DNA from: Sodalis sp. Psp
Lineage (GTDB): Bacteria > Pseudomonadota > Gammaproteobacteria > Enterobacterales > Enterobacteriaceae
DNA: 64,000 nt
Assembly (NCBI GenBank): GCA_024648745.1
Contig: JAHCVB010000004.1
Location: forward strand, 1 to 64,000
Reading direction: 5' to 3'
Shown here: positions 20,431-31,579 of the stretch, in pieces
Layout of the letters: each line of letters opens with the position of its first letter
How positions within the stretch are numbered: the first letter of the stretch is position 1
The notes under the pieces: generated by a model
What the model was told of the DNA's origin: nothing
The model's database searches: none
What the model saw: only the letters and a program-made list of their open reading frames with translations
Made by a program: the position numbers and the translations under genes

Positions 20431-21738
20431 TTAGACATTGTTACAGGGCGCCCTTAGGCGTGTTCGGAAATGAGCCGAATTTTCAACGCCGAGGGTAGCC
20501 AGCATATTTTTCTGCTGTAATGGCGCAGCGTCCTGAAACTCACCCCACCAATAGCTGAGGTATTGCAGGTCAGAGTTGTTCTCGATTTCTGCACGCAGTG
20601 TTAGAAGGTCATAAGCGGCACGGAACTTCGGGTGCTCCATTATCTTATAGATGTGCTTAACACAACGGCGCGATAACCGTAGTTGTAGCTGCCACATACT
20701 TCTTATTAGAACAGTCAACCGTTTTGGGATCGCCAATGTGCGACATTGCTCATTAAGAATATCGTTCATTGCTAATGAGAAGGCATCGAAGTCAGTTAAA
20801 TCACTCTCCTGAGTCAATGTCTGTGCACGTTTCAGCAAAGGATACCACAGCATGGTGGCAAATAAAAAAGCCGGATTGATCCGCATATCGTTGTGGAGAC
20901 GTCGATCAGTATCGTTTAGCACATGGGTAATCATCTGTTCCATGTATGTATCACCGTACTTAGTAAAATTGCGGCTTATCAGTGGGAATAGCGGCTGAAA
21001 CAACTGGCATGCGCACAGAAGACGGTAAGTAACTTCGCCATATCCCGCCTGCAGTAACTTCAGCGTTTCTTCAAACAACCGCGCTGGGGGGATATCGTGC
21101 AGCAGTGCCGCCAGTCGGGGAATTGGTTCGGCAGTTTCTCGGCTAATAGTCATATCCAGCTTTGCTGCGAAGCGCACCGCACGCAGCATGCGCACAGGAT
21201 CTTCACGATAGCGAGTTTCCGGATCGCCAATTAGACGAATCGTTCCCTCTTGAAGATCTTTCAGTCCTCCGGTATAGTCGCGCAAGGTGAAATCTGACAC
21301 ACTGTAATACAGGCTGTTCACCGAAAAATCGCGACGCTGCGCGTCTTCCTCAATCGAGCCGAAGATATTATCTCGTAGTAGCATACCGTTGTGATCAGTA
21401 ATGACAGTGTCAGTCATGCTCTCGTACGGCTGTGATGCTTGATGATGACCGCGAAACGTGGCAACTTCAATAATTTCTGGACCGAACATCACATGAGCTA
21501 GCCGGAAGCGGCGCCCGACTAGCCGGCAATTGCGAAACAGTTTTCTCATTTGTTCCGGCGTAGCGTTAGTGGTGATATCGAAATCCTTGGGTTTTTTACC
21601 CAGCAGCAGATCGCGAACACTGCCACCGACCAAATAAGCTTCGTATTTCGCTTTATGCAAGCGGTAAAGTACTTTTAATGCACTTTCACTAATCTCTTTG
21701 CGGGAGATAGTATGCTGGTTACGAGGGATAATCGTCAA
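20431..21738 (-). CDS. pcnB: Poly(A) polymerase I
   Basis: Adds 3' oligo(A) tails that promote RNA decay. The nucleotidyltransferase core is intact: [19 protein letters not shown] with the catalytic D-x-[16 protein letters not shown], and [14 protein letters not shown]. The product is 435 aa (E. coli 465). It starts at a TTG and lacks about 27 N-terminal residues; the basic arginine-rich C-terminal tail is also shortened. E. coli pcnB itself is known for a non-standard start codon. gluQ, normally between dksA and pcnB, is missing. Confidence 0.93.
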   Translation of the reverse strand: MTIIPRNQHTISRKEISESALKVLYRLHKAKYEAYLVGGSVRDLLLGKKPKDFDITTNATPEQMRKLFRNCRLVGRRFRLAHVMFGPEIIEVATFRGHHQASQPYESMTDTVITDHNGMLLRDNIFGSIEEDAQRRDFSVNSLYYSVSDFTLRDYTGGLKDLQEGTIRLIGDPETRYREDPVRMLRAVRFAAKLDMTISRETAEPIPRLAALLHDIPPARLFEETLKLLQAGYGEVTYRLLCACQLFQPLFPLISRNFTKYGDTYMEQMITHVLNDTDRRLHNDMRINPAFLFATMLWYPLLKRAQTLTQESDLTDFDAFSLAMNDILNEQCRTLAIPKRLTVLIRSMWQLQLRLSRRCVKHIYKIMEHPKFRAAYDLLTLRAEIENNSDLQYLSYWWGEFQDAAPLQQKNMLATLGVENSAHFRTRLRAPCNNV

Positions 21739-21987
21739 GGAGAGCCTATCCTCTAGTGCCGTTTCCGTGCTTTCACGGCAAAATACCTTACAGCAAAAGT
21801 TGACTACCCGAGTATAAAGTAGTATACCTCAATAATGAGAAATAAACAGGAGAGATCTAAAGCAATAGTTAGCGATATCTCACCTTAATTAAAGCAGGCG
21901 CGACTGACGTGAGACGCCACTAGTTTATCGCAAAGTTCTAACATACGCAGATGTCATAATATCTATCATAGTAAATCGCGTTCATGC

Positions 21988-22443
21988 TTACCCTGCTGTT
22001 TGCTTTTCACGGATTTCAGCTAGAGTCTTGCAATCAATGCACAAATCTGCAGTTGGTCGTGCTTCTAGACGACGAATGCCAATTTCTACCCCGCAGGATT
22101 CACAAAAGCCAAAATTATTGTTTTCTACTTTCTTGAGGGTTTTTTCAATTTTCTTAATAAGTTTACGTTCTCGGTCACGGTTACGCAACTCCAGACTGAA
22201 CTCTTCTTCCTGTACGGCACGATCCACGGGATCGGGAAAGTTAGCGGCTTCGTCCTGCATATAGGAAACAGTACGACCTACTTCGTCTCTCAGTTGAGAG
22301 CGCCACGCTTCAAGAATAAGTTTAAAATGCAGACGCTGGGCTTCATTCATATACTCTTCACCAGGCTTCTGTTGGTATGCTTCTACTCCGGCGATGGCGA
22401 GAATGCTTAAGGAGGATGTCTTACGGTTTTGCTCTTTTTGCAT
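21988..22443 (-). CDS. dksA: RNA polymerase-binding transcription factor DksA
   Basis: Binds the RNA polymerase secondary channel and works with ppGpp in the stringent response. The ATG at 22443 behind AGGAGAAAC gives 151 aa, the E. coli length, starting [16 protein letters not shown]. The coiled-coil tip with D-P-V-D and the zinc finger C-E-S-C ... C-I-D-C (spacing 2-17-2) are both intact. The longer open frame to 22533 is upstream sequence. Confidence 0.96.
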   Translation of the reverse strand: MQKEQNRKTSSLSILAIAGVEAYQQKPGEEYMNEAQRLHFKLILEAWRSQLRDEVGRTVSYMQDEAANFPDPVDRAVQEEEFSLELRNRDRERKLIKKIEKTLKKVENNNFGFCESCGVEIGIRRLEARPTADLCIDCKTLAEIREKQTAG

Positions 22444-23896
22444 ATTGTTTCTCCTTACTAAAACGCATACTAACAATCCCCAACGTAGGGACAGTAGGCC
22501 GCTATAAATAGCAGATGACATTGAGATTAGCAATTATTCATAACATTTATTTAACTAAGAAGAATTAGAAAGATGTATTTGATAAGACGTTAATCTTCAA
22601 AAAAGTACATGCAGTGCATTATTATCATGATCAACCTCGCTATGAAATAATTGTCGACAGCATAGCTTAAGATACGCATACTATGTCAGGATAACTGGCA
22701 ACCATAACTGAGATACCAACCTTTGAGCCTTTACCGGATACAGAAAGATTAATGTTGGCTACATCTGATTGTAACATTCCCTTTCTGCTACCTGTAATTC
22801 GCATAACGCTTTTTCCGTGTTTAAAAATAGCCTACTGATACTGTAGTAGCAGTACTGATTTTTCCTCAACATAATAATGTTGAGCAACTTTTGCTGATAA
22901 AAAACCAATCTATCCTGCTTGTTCTAGGTTATATTTCCTTCGGGGCTGAGGCGTGCATATTTCTAACTCGAAGGGAACCATAAGCGCGCAGCACTTCGCT
23001 TAAGGTGATTGGTTCGCAGGGGTTGCTCTCTATCCCTTTGGTCTTTGATGATTTCAGTTAGTTCTTAAATTAAACGGATGACGGTGCTTGCCGTTCTAGG
23101 AAAAATACCGAATGGTGTTTCTCAGGCATGTGGGCGTGAGATGTTCGGTCATAGTTTTCAGTTAGAGAAATGGGATGGTCACACTTTTATCCTCAGATAC
23201 TAACATCAGTGAGAAAATATTTGTAGCACTGTATCAGTCAGACAACTCCTAGTAAGGCTAGAACTGCATACTGTTTAATGTTAACTATCGGTTTTCTGTG
23301 TTAAGCAATCAACCAGATGTAGTGACTCGGCGATCAAGTAACCAAATTCAATCTCCATGGTAGGTTAGGTGACCATGTCACCTGGTAGATCAACTAGGAT
23401 TATAGCGCATATGTAGGCTAAGTCGATCGGGTTGTCTCGGTCTGTCTTGCACCTTCGATGCAACACCAGGGACACATGGTGTTGCATATGCCAAAAAATT
23501 TTAATAGTATTTTTAACTATCTTCTATTTAGAGTTTCTGCAATATGGAACATTAGTGTTTACTTACAGCTGAGTTGGTTAAACTGTTCACCGGCAACTCC
23601 ATGACTAGCTATTAGCTGCAGATTGCCCGTGTTATCTGCCGCTGGGCATCTCCCGAATGATCGCTGTTGTCCCACACGTGGTTCAATCGCGATACTTTAA
23701 ACATGTTACTACGTGCGCCGTTATTTATTGCGGGCGGCAACCTTGTAGGCCAGGCCGTCTAACAAGGTGATACAGTGCCTGCTGAGTTGATTGTTTCGAT
23801 AGCGACTGGATAGTCTCCGGACCAGTACGTACTACTTAGCCATTACACCGTGTTTCAACTAGCAGTTGATGCTAACAAGTTCGTGAGGTTAACTGG
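22444..23896. other. Gene-free region downstream of the dksA promoter
   Basis: In E. coli sfsA, thpR and most of hrpB lie here. I could not recognise sfsA or thpR in any frame. The sequence is heavily eroded and has no reading frame over 60 codons. Confidence 0.45.
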
Positions 23897-24032
23897 ATAT
23901 GGTCCTAGAGTTATTTTTCGCTGTTTACCTACTGAAGATCATCTGCGGCTTGGTCGTTTTCTGACAGATATCTAGGAAAGTGTAAAATTAAAAAAACGAA
24001 AGGATGCTACCCAAAAATACCCATAACCGAAC
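23897..24032 (+). pseudogene. hrpB: Probable C-terminal remnant of ATP-dependent helicase HrpB
   Basis: One frame reads L-P-T-E-D-H-L-R-L-G-R-F-L-T-D-I, then TAG, then E-S-V-K and K-G-C-Y-P-K. This resembles the HrpB end, L-S-P-A-Q-R-P-L ... D-L-S-A-F-W-Q-G-S and K-G-R-Y-P-K, with the conserved Trp turned to a TAG stop. It is on the same strand and about 270 bases upstream of mrcB, which is where hrpB ends in E. coli. The match is short, so the call depends partly on synteny. Confidence 0.45.
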
Positions 24033-24285
24033 GACTGAGCTCAAGCACTGCAGGGCCCCATCCAGCGTACTCGAAATTAATCAATAGAGACAGAATAGGA
24101 CGGCTTACTTGTCGATATCAAGGAAGAGGTACTTAACGACGTTTGGAGATGACCTGGAATCTATTTGGATGTCATGAACGACCGTCAAGGCCTAAGATTC
24201 TACGTAAGATTGCGCTGTGCTTATGTAGGAATCATAATTATTATGATAACCGCTATCAGAATGATAAACTAAAAAGGGGCCAGTA

Positions 24286-26538
24286 GTGTTACTATGCAAG
24301 GGAATGGGAAAGCCACACAAAAAACATCTACTGGTCTGGATAAGCCGCGTCGTACTGCTACTGATCATCAGTATTACCTTCTATGGTGTGTATTTAGATG
24401 CGCTGGTCCGTACTCGAATCAACGGTAAAGTCTGGCAGCTGCCAGCAGCGGTCTATAGCCGTATAGTAAGCTTAGAACCTGGCATGGCCTACAGCCGCGC
24501 TGAAATGGTAACCTTGCTCGCAGGCATGCAGTATCGCGAGGTCTCGAGTATCGCTCAGCCAGGAGAATTTGCCGTGCGCGGAAACAAAGTTGAACTGTTA
24601 CGCCGGCCATTTGACTTTCCAGACGGTAAAGAGGACCAAATCCATGTCTGCATAAGTTTCGACAAACACAAGATGCTGCAGATAAAGAATCAGGATACTC
24701 AGCGCAACTTTGGCTTCTTCCGACTTGATCCACGGCTTATTACGATGCTGCAATCGTCGAAAGGCGAACAGCGGTTATTTGTCCCTCGTGTCGGTTTCCC
24801 GGATTTGCTGGTGGATACCCTGATAGCCACCGAAGATCGCCATTTTTACCAGCATGATGGTGTCAGCCTTTCTTCCATCGGCCGAGCGTTCCTAGCCAAC
24901 CTCACCGCCGGTCGCGCGGTTCAAGGGGGCAGTACGCTAACGCAGCAACTGGTGAAAAACCTGTTTTTGACCAACGAACGCTCTCTGTGGCGTAAGGCCA
25001 ATGAGGCTTATATGGCACTTATCGTTGATTATCTTTACAGTAAAGATCGTATTCTGGAGCTGTATCTAAATGAAGTGTACCTCGGTCAGAGTGGCAGCGA
25101 TCAAATCCGCGGTTTCCCGCTGGCTAGTTTATATTATTTTGGTCGTCCGGTGGATGAACTCAGTCTCGATCAGCAGGCGATGCTTGTAGGAATGGTGAAA
25201 GGGGCGTCTCTGTATAGCCCTTGGCGCAATCCTAAGCTGGCGCTAGAGCGCCGCAATCTAGTGCTGAAGCTATTAGAGAACCAGCAAATCATCGATGGTA
25301 AGTTGTATAATATGCTTAGCTCCCGTCCGCTGGGAGTACAATCGCGTGGGGGTATATTGACGCCGCAACCGGCCTTTATGCAAATGGTGCGTGAAGAGTT
25401 GCAAATCAAGCTAGGTAACAAAATCAGTGATCTTTCCGGGATCAAAATTTTTACTACTCTGGATCCGGTATCACAGGATGCAGCGGAAAGAGCGGTGGAA
25501 ATGGGTATTCTTGCCCTTCGTGCTGAATGCGGAGTCAAGGATTTGGAAGCTGCGATGGTGGTAGTCGACCGATTTAGCGGTGAAGTACGTGCCATGGTGG
25601 GAGGAGCAGAGCCACAATTTGCTGGCTTTAATCGCGCGATGCAGGCGCGTCGTTCGGTAGGATCTCTGGCGAAACCGGCCACTTATCTAGCTGCGCTTAG
25701 CGAGCCGGATAAATACCGATTCAATACCTGGATAGCCGATGAACCGATCACCCTAAAACAACCGAACGGCAGTTTGTGGTCACCAAAAAATTACGATCGG
25801 CAATTCCGTGGCAAGGTGATGCTGGTGGATGCGTTGACTAATTCGCTTAATGTGCCAACAGTTAATCTTGGTCTGTCGGTGGGTCTCGATCGTATTACCG
25901 CTACCCTGGTAAGTCTGGGTATACCCTCTTCAATGCTCAATCCGATGCCTTCAATGTTGCTCGGCGCAATTAGCCTAACGCCAACAGAGGTGGCGCAAGA
26001 GTTTCAGACTATCGCCAGCGGCGGCAATCACGCCACTCTGTCGGCGGTACGTTCGGTGATGAATGAGGATGGCAGAGTGCTCTATCAGAGTTTTCCACAG
26101 GCAGAACGGGTGGTGCCCGCCCAAGCGGCTTACCTGACATTATATGCTATGCAGGAGATAGTAGAGTTCGGTACTTCACGCTTGTTGTCAGTAAAATTTC
26201 TGTCCTACCATTTGGCGGCGAAAACAGGCACTACTAATGATCTGCGCGACAGTTGGTTTGCCGGTATCGATGGAAAAGAGGTATCCATCGTTTGGGTTGG
26301 CCGAGATAATAACGCCCCAGCCAAGTTAACCGGCGCCAACGGTGCGCTGACTTTATATCACCGTTATCTGGAAAATCAGACGCCGGTAACGCTGGATTTG
26401 ACGCCTCCCGAGGGGATCAGTCAGATGTCTATTGACTATGCGGGCAATTTTATCTGCAGCGGCAGCGGTGCGACTCGTACTCTGCCAGTGTGGACTGACG
26501 ATCCTCAGTCACTATGTCAGTCAGCGCAAGTGCAATAG
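24286..26538 (+). CDS. mrcB: Penicillin-binding protein 1B (bifunctional peptidoglycan synthase)
   Basis: Inner-membrane glycosyltransferase/transpeptidase that polymerises and crosslinks murein. A GTG start at 24286 sits six bases after AAGGGG; an ATG at 24304 is the alternative. One transmembrane helix (about residues 14-35) is followed by the UB2H domain. The glycosyltransferase has A-T-E-D-R-H-F-Y with the catalytic Glu, and [13 protein letters not shown]. The transpeptidase has S-L-A-K (SxxK), S-L-N and K-T-G-T-T. At 750 aa it is shorter than E. coli PBP1b (844). The acidic and basic cytoplasmic tail before the membrane helix is almost gone, and the C-terminal tail after S-L-C-Q is lost. 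Confidence 0.96.
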   Translation: MLLCKGMGKPHKKHLLVWISRVVLLLIISITFYGVYLDALVRTRINGKVWQLPAAVYSRIVSLEPGMAYSRAEMVTLLAGMQYREVSSIAQPGEFAVRGNKVELLRRPFDFPDGKEDQIHVCISFDKHKMLQIKNQDTQRNFGFFRLDPRLITMLQSSKGEQRLFVPRVGFPDLLVDTLIATEDRHFYQHDGVSLSSIGRAFLANLTAGRAVQGGSTLTQQLVKNLFLTNERSLWRKANEAYMALIVDYLYSKDRILELYLNEVYLGQSGSDQIRGFPLASLYYFGRPVDELSLDQQAMLVGMVKGASLYSPWRNPKLALERRNLVLKLLENQQIIDGKLYNMLSSRPLGVQSRGGILTPQPAFMQMVREELQIKLGNKISDLSGIKIFTTLDPVSQDAAERAVEMGILALRAECGVKDLEAAMVVVDRFSGEVRAMVGGAEPQFAGFNRAMQARRSVGSLAKPATYLAALSEPDKYRFNTWIADEPITLKQPNGSLWSPKNYDRQFRGKVMLVDALTNSLNVPTVNLGLSVGLDRITATLVSLGIPSSMLNPMPSMLLGAISLTPTEVAQEFQTIASGGNHATLSAVRSVMNEDGRVLYQSFPQAERVVPAQAAYLTLYAMQEIVEFGTSRLLSVKFLSYHLAAKTGTTNDLRDSWFAGIDGKEVSIVWVGRDNNAPAKLTGANGALTLYHRYLENQTPVTLDLTPPEGISQMSIDYAGNFICSGSGATRTLPVWTDDPQSLCQSAQVQ

Positions 26539-26967
26539 CAGCTGAAACCCGCTGCTTTTACTGGTTACAGCACAACCTATAGGCAGCAGGCAGTACACTG
26601 TGAATCAAAGAAATAATATTCAGTAAATAAATCTCACTTACTGTAAGGTCCCAGGAGACGCTACGGATGATATTTGTGAAATATTTTATAAAGTTTAGTG
26701 ATTGTAATTTTTTATAAACAGTGTTATTTCGCCGGCGAAAGAAGGGTCTGGCGACGAATACCTCTTACTATGGAACTATCGTTCTGAGTGCGTTGCTGGT
26801 AATGCTATTAGAGGTTGTGATTTCGTAGGCTGCTCGCTTTCACTTCACTTTTGAAGTGAAGCTCTTATTCAATTTGTCACGGCGTGGCAACGACGCTGAT
26901 TGGTGCAACGCAGGATAGGGCGCCGAGTGGATTCTCTGTGCGAGTAAGGGTCTGCGCAGCTAGCCGT
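26539..26967. other. Intergenic region between mrcB and the hemL remnant
   Basis: The E. coli fhu genes found here have left nothing recognisable. A perfect 8-bp hairpin, CTTCACTT-TTG-AAGTGAAG, lies at 26843-26861 without a T-run. Confidence 0.45.
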
Positions 26968-28115
26968 TTAAAGCCGAGCGAAACTGCAAGCGGCAGCCTT
27001 CATCGTATAGCTTATTTCAACGTCGCCATGAGCTAACGATATGAATCCAGTTTCAAACGCTGACAGTGCTAGATAGATTCCCTCTGATAACATCAGATGG
27101 AAATTGTCTAAAACGCGTCACATCGCACGTCATGACGTCCCAGAAACAGGGCACACTGGGTGATTCGGTGAAGAACACAATCCGAACATGCCGCTGACGC
27201 GACTGACCACCAATGGCACGCCTGCCTTCCGCCGTTACTAGCAGCCCCTTGAGCTACGTTTGGTCTGCTGCATCAACTGGTGATGTACGCCAAGCCAGGC
27301 ACATTTCTTGTAGACAGGAATAATCTCTGCCGCCATCGCGGCTGGATGACCTGAAAAGTGCCTGCCTTGATACACTGGTCTTATCGGAGCTAATGCCATC
27401 ATCGCCTCTTGGCGACCGCCGAAAGTCCCCACCGTCATGCCGCCGTCAATAATTTTGCCAAGAAGGTCACAGATCTATGATCTTTACATTATAGTAGGCC
27501 TGCGTGCCACCCAGTGCTATGCGAAAACCGGTGATGAAGTGTGAACTCCTCGCGACTGTAGATTATTATAGATACAGGCCAGGGTATATTTAGCGTAATG
27601 TGCTGGCACTCCAGGTGAGCTGAGCTGCCCTAGGGTCGGAGCGCCGGAGCCAGATTGGATTAGTAGTCCATCTACATGATCGTTGATAACACTCTTCAAA
27701 TTTAATCACCTTATCGCGGCTGGTGTAACCCCGTGTGCTAACCGGATGCAGCTCATGGTGGCCTCGGGGTACCGAAGTTGGCCATACACTATGTTGATAG
27801 ACGGCATTAGCTCGATCACTAGCAGCCATCTTTATTTCTATCTCGGTTGGTGTTTCGAAACTTAACCCGCACTCCGCAGCATCCAGCATCGCCTGGTGGA
27901 TCGCTGGGTGATTGTGGCCTAGTATCATTGATCCCCAGGAGCCGATATAATCGATATGGCTTTTGCCATCAGCGTCGGCTAAACGAGCGCCGTCGGCGCT
28001 GGCAATAAACAGAGGCGTGTTTAAACCACCATTACCATTGAATGCACATACTGTGGTTGACCCCAGTGGGGATTAGTTTCTTTGCTTCGGCGTACAAGCG
28101 TTCAGGACAGTTCAT
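26968..28115 (-). pseudogene. hemL: Glutamate-1-semialdehyde aminotransferase remnant
   Basis: Nearly the whole gene is legible on the minus strand but in several frames. The start (28115, after AGGAG) reads M-N-C-P-E-R-L-Y-A-E-A-K-K-L-I-P. Then come I-L-G-H-N-H-P-A-I-H, L-S-F-E-T-P-T-E-I-E-I-K-M-A, L-I-Q-S-G-S-G-A-P-T-L-G-Q, S-P-G-V-P-A-H-Y-A-K-Y-T-L and T-F-G-G-R-Q-E-A-M-M-A-L-A-P. The end is [23 protein letters not shown]. All match HemL, which makes 5-aminolevulinate from glutamate-semialdehyde. Several frameshifts disable it. Confidence 0.93.
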
Positions 28116-28606
28116 TAATTGACTCCTAAATGGAAAAATAAATCCAATCTTTTTTATAGTTACTGTGTAGTGAAATCAGCTGACAAAGCATTGTGAAATC
28201 TTTATCTTAGCACGTACTGTCATTAATTTTGTGTTCTAATATGAACAGATATTGTCATAGTTAATCCTTAAATTAATGGTACTATATTTTATCAACAATA
28301 CTCTGATGATAAAACTGGGATTTTTTACTTTGATGCAGAAAAAAGAGCAAATAGGTATACCGGAAGATAAAGAGTTTAATTGGTGAGTAAATCGTGCTGA
28401 TTGACAGTTGTAGCTGTCTCTGGAATGGCATTCGTTACTTAGTGATGAGATTGTTATTATCTCTATTTCCACATTCCGACCGTAGATAGGAATGCATGTT
28501 TGAGCACATGTCATATAATTAAAAGTAAATGATGTATAATGGATGATAATAAAAAGAGCGCGTTGACTATTATCAATCAATTCGAAGATTACTCAGGAGT
28601 AGAGCT
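28116..28606. other. Intergenic region upstream of erpA
   Basis: AT-rich. It contains the erpA promoter region and a good ribosome-binding site (CAGGAGTAGAG) just before the ATG. A minus-strand frame at 28236-28580 looks like chance. clcA, next to erpA in E. coli, is absent. Confidence 0.45.
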
Positions 28607-28951
28607 ATGAGTGAGACGGTAATATTACCTTTACAATTTACAGATTCAGCGGTAAATAAAGTGAAAAATCTTATTGAAAATGAAGAAAACCCGAATCTGA
28701 AATTGCGGGTTTACATTACTGGCGGCGGCTGCAGCGGCTTTCAGTATGGCTTCACCTTTGACGATAAAATTAACAAAGACGATTTTACCATCGAGAAGCA
28801 GGGAGTTGTACTAGTGGTTGATCCCATGAGCTTACAATATCTGGTAGGTGGGTCGGTAGATTACAGAGAAGGACTGGAAGGATCACGCTTTATTGTTACT
28901 AATCCCAATGCAAAAACTACTTGCGGCTGCGGATTCTCGTTCAGTATTTAA
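28607..28951 (+). CDS. erpA: Iron-sulfur cluster insertion protein ErpA
   Basis: A-type carrier that passes Fe-S clusters to apo-enzymes, including LipA and isoprenoid enzymes. It is 114 aa, the E. coli length. The three cluster cysteines are present: one in G-G-G-C-S-G-F-Q and two in the C-terminal C-G-C-G. Conservation runs through Y-G-F-T-F-D-D and [10 protein letters not shown]. It suits the retention of lipA in this window. Confidence 0.96.
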   Translation: MSETVILPLQFTDSAVNKVKNLIENEENPNLKLRVYITGGGCSGFQYGFTFDDKINKDDFTIEKQGVVLVVDPMSLQYLVGGSVDYREGLEGSRFIVTNPNAKTTCGCGFSFSI

Positions 28952-30178
28952 CCATCGTATTATTCCTCTGACCATTAACGATGCGATAGTTTTAGATGGT
29001 CAGAAGGTTAAGTAATGTAGCCTCTCTGTAACGAGAGGTGCTGGAGGCAAGTGCCATTTGCTGTATGTACGAAGCGATGCGAAAGTGAGTAGAAGACATT
29101 CATGTTCTTCGCGTTAGCACAATCTATCACTTACTATATCGACTGGGGTCCATTGTAGGCAATTTTGTGGCGATAATTCACTCTTTATTAGGGCGGGGAG
29201 GGTAAGCAGGCAAGAGAACATTCCAAGTGTCTGGAAGATCCGACCAAGGGTATGAGTGATTTCAATAAAGACTATGTAGTACAGTGAATGACACCACTAA
29301 CACTCCAGTTGTGCCGTTTAATGGTTAGCTTAAGTCCGACGTCAGGCTTAAGTCAGCAAAAAAGTCACATTCCGGTATCTCTCTGGTTCAGAGTGTTAAT
29401 TTTAAAAATCTAACTACCATCAAAATGGTCTATTTCGATCGACTGTGAGTACGGGATTATATTGTAGCTATTAAGAATCTCTTAATAGCTTGGAGAAATG
29501 GCAAACTCTAGCATTACTCTGTGTAAGTTTGCGATTTCTCTTCTCCGGATTATCTGTTGCTGTTCGCTGACTGAGTCACAGTTGACTCCGTATCTTAAGG
29601 CGGGTGTGTACAGGTTGACCTAAATGTTTAGGATTTTGTTTCTTAGAGATAGATAAAATGAGGTTTGAAGGCACGATTAACAATAATTTTGTTTTTACTG
29701 AGAACAAGGTGCTGGAAATTAGAATGACTTAATTCTGATCTGATTACCGACAGTCACAACTGGTGACGGTGGTGTTGTCGTATTTGTAGGTATGATGACT
29801 GAGGCTATTTATTATCAACTTAGCTGCAGCTTAATAATTATTATCACAGAATGATAAATAGAACAGTCTGAGCACATCAGTCCAATATCTGGACTATATC
29901 AGTATTTTAAATCCATTCCCATCCTATAGTGAGCTATCTCTAATGGTGTAGTTAGGGGTGCTATAGTTGTAGATGGTAGTTGCCTTGTCACTATAAACTC
30001 GGTAAAAGGAAATATTTCAGAATTACCTGAGAGAAGTTAGCCTGTGGGCAACTATAGGTGTAAAGGTAGATGTATTTCCACTGTAAAATTATTAGAATAT
30101 CATTATTTTATTCCAATATTTATCTTTTTTAAATTCTTTATATATTACCATTAGTTACAATGATTTTACAGGTATTTT
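28952..30178. other. Gene-free region between erpA and ydiY
   Basis: No coding frame recognised over 1.2 kb. Just after erpA is an inverted repeat with 9-bp arms TCTGACCAT/ATGGTCAGA (28967-28975 and 28996-29004), which may be part of an RNA end. A 6-bp hairpin, CCTCTC/GAGAGG, lies at 29021-29038. Confidence 0.45.
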
Positions 30179-30946
30179 ATGCTACGTAATAAGCATTTTT
30201 GGACACACTGTTTAACTACTCTTAGTATATCGATGACTAGTTTCGCCACTTTCGCTAATACCTATACCTTTACCACACTGGATGATCCTTTTAACGTCAA
30301 GAAAAATTTTCTTGGTAGTGTGCAGGCAAATTGTAATTCTCACAACAGTAATACCAGTCACTTTAATCTAGCTGCTAGCATCAATATAACTTGGTTTCAG
30401 CAGAATAATGCCTATAGTATCTGGGGTGAAGTCGTCAATAACTCTTCTAATGATCGACGTGGTTTAGAAAAATATCAGGCTGGTGCTCGCGCCCGCCACA
30501 ATGTGGGCACGCAAGATTTTCTGTTTGCCCAAGGAAACTGGTTAAGTGATCGATACAGTGACTATCGCTCACGCAATACGCTGGTCACTGGTTACGGTCT
30601 TCAGCTTCTGTCGGGATTAGCCTACACTCTGCGTATTGAGGCTGGTCCCGGTGCTCGTTACGATAAATATCAGGAAAACAGTAATGATATTACAAAGGTA
30701 TTGGGATACGCAGCAGTATCCTACAGCTATCAGCTGACTAATGATGTCAGATTTATTCAAGGCTTATCAGTGTTCATCAACGATGATATCATGTTAAGCT
30801 CTGAAGCCGGACTAAATATTGATATTAACGATCATTTCGCATTGAAATTTTCTTCCAATGTTACCTGGAACAAAAATCATCAGGAACACATATCGAAATA
30901 TACCGACACTGAAACTTTGGTATCATTAGTATATAAGATACAGTAA
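30179..30946 (+). CDS. ydiY: YdiY-family outer-membrane protein (DUF481)
   Basis: 255 aa with an N-terminal signal peptide (hydrophobic stretch to about residue 26, A-T-F-A-N). The mature part aligns along its length with E. coli YdiY: T-L-D-D-P, Y-S-I-W-G-E, S-S-N-D-R-R, E-K-Y-Q-A-G-A-R-A-R, W-L-S-D-R-Y-S-D-Y-R, E-A-G-P-G-A-R-Y-D-K-Y and the end D-T-E-T-L-V-S-L-V-Y. Alternating hydrophobic residues fit a beta-barrel. The family's role is not well defined. In E. coli ydiY is elsewhere; here it takes the place before cspE that pagP has in E. coli, so the location is rearranged. Confidence 0.85.
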   Translation: MLRNKHFWTHCLTTLSISMTSFATFANTYTFTTLDDPFNVKKNFLGSVQANCNSHNSNTSHFNLAASINITWFQQNNAYSIWGEVVNNSSNDRRGLEKYQAGARARHNVGTQDFLFAQGNWLSDRYSDYRSRNTLVTGYGLQLLSGLAYTLRIEAGPGARYDKYQENSNDITKVLGYAAVSYSYQLTNDVRFIQGLSVFINDDIMLSSEAGLNIDINDHFALKFSSNVTWNKNHQEHISKYTDTETLVSLVYKIQ

Positions 30947-31329
30947 GCAAGTGGACATGATTGGTGGAGTGACTTTCCACTATGCAATTTTAAACATTGC
31001 GCTATTTAACCCTATATATACTCGCTACGTTCATTTACGTACTCGTTGTGAGCGTTATATCTTCTGTGTAGCTAGATCCATTTATATTACGGCGAACGTA
31101 GCTAATTATCACGGTCATCCATAACGTTTCTTAGCCACCAGAGTAAAGAAGTCGATGGAGCACCAGTGTATAAGCGCGACTTAAGTATGATCTGTGTGCT
31201 AAAATGTTTTTAGCGATGTTTATCACGGAGTAATTAAAGCTGGACAAAAAGCTTGTCAATTGTTGTACTACTCTTTGATACACAGTTTGTATCTATCGTT
31301 ATTATTTAAAGGTAAGAAAGGTAAGTTTG
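30947..31329. other. Intergenic region and probable leader of cspE
   Basis: No coding frame. It must hold the cspE promoter and 5' UTR; the ribosome-binding site is AAGGTAAGAAAGG. I could not settle on a promoter. Confidence 0.4.
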
Positions 31330-31539
31330 ATGTCTAAGATTAAAGGTAATGTTAAGTGGTTTAATGAGTCAAAAGGATTTGGTTTCATTACTCCTGAAGA
31401 TGGCAGTAAAGATGTGTTTGTACACTTCTCCGCGATCCAAAGCAATGGTTTCAAAACTTTGGCTGAAGGTCAACGTGTAGAATTTGAGATCACTAACGGC
31501 GCCAAAGGTCCTTCGGCTGCTGATGTTACTGCTATTTAA
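31330..31539 (+). CDS. cspE: Cold-shock-like protein CspE
   Basis: Single-domain nucleic-acid chaperone and transcription antiterminator, 69 aa from the ATG at 31330. A TTG one codon upstream is not needed. RNA-binding motifs K-G-F-G-F-I and V-F-V-H-F are intact. [16 protein letters not shown] and the end A-D-V-T-A-I place it with CspE/CspC, nearest to E. coli CspE. The lipA-lipB-ybeD-dacA neighbourhood downstream also matches cspE. Confidence 0.95.
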   Translation: MSKIKGNVKWFNESKGFGFITPEDGSKDVFVHFSAIQSNGFKTLAEGQRVEFEITNGAKGPSAADVTAI

Positions 31540-31551
31540 AGTCGGTTTCCT

Positions 31552-31579
31552 AAAAAACCCGCCTTAGTGCGGGTTTTTT
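31552..31579 (+). terminator. Rho-independent terminator of cspE
   Basis: Hairpin CCCGC-CTTAGT-GCGGG preceded by A6 and followed by T6, starting 13 bases after the cspE stop. The flanking A and T runs extend the stem and could make it bidirectional. Confidence 0.9.

Noticed and set aside
28236..28580. Possible 114-aa gene on the minus strand upstream of erpA
   Set aside because: AT-rich chance frame over the erpA promoter; no similarity recognised.
30179..30946. pagP at this place, expected from E. coli order before cspE
   Set aside because: The protein aligns along its length with YdiY (DUF481), and has none of the PagP sequence.
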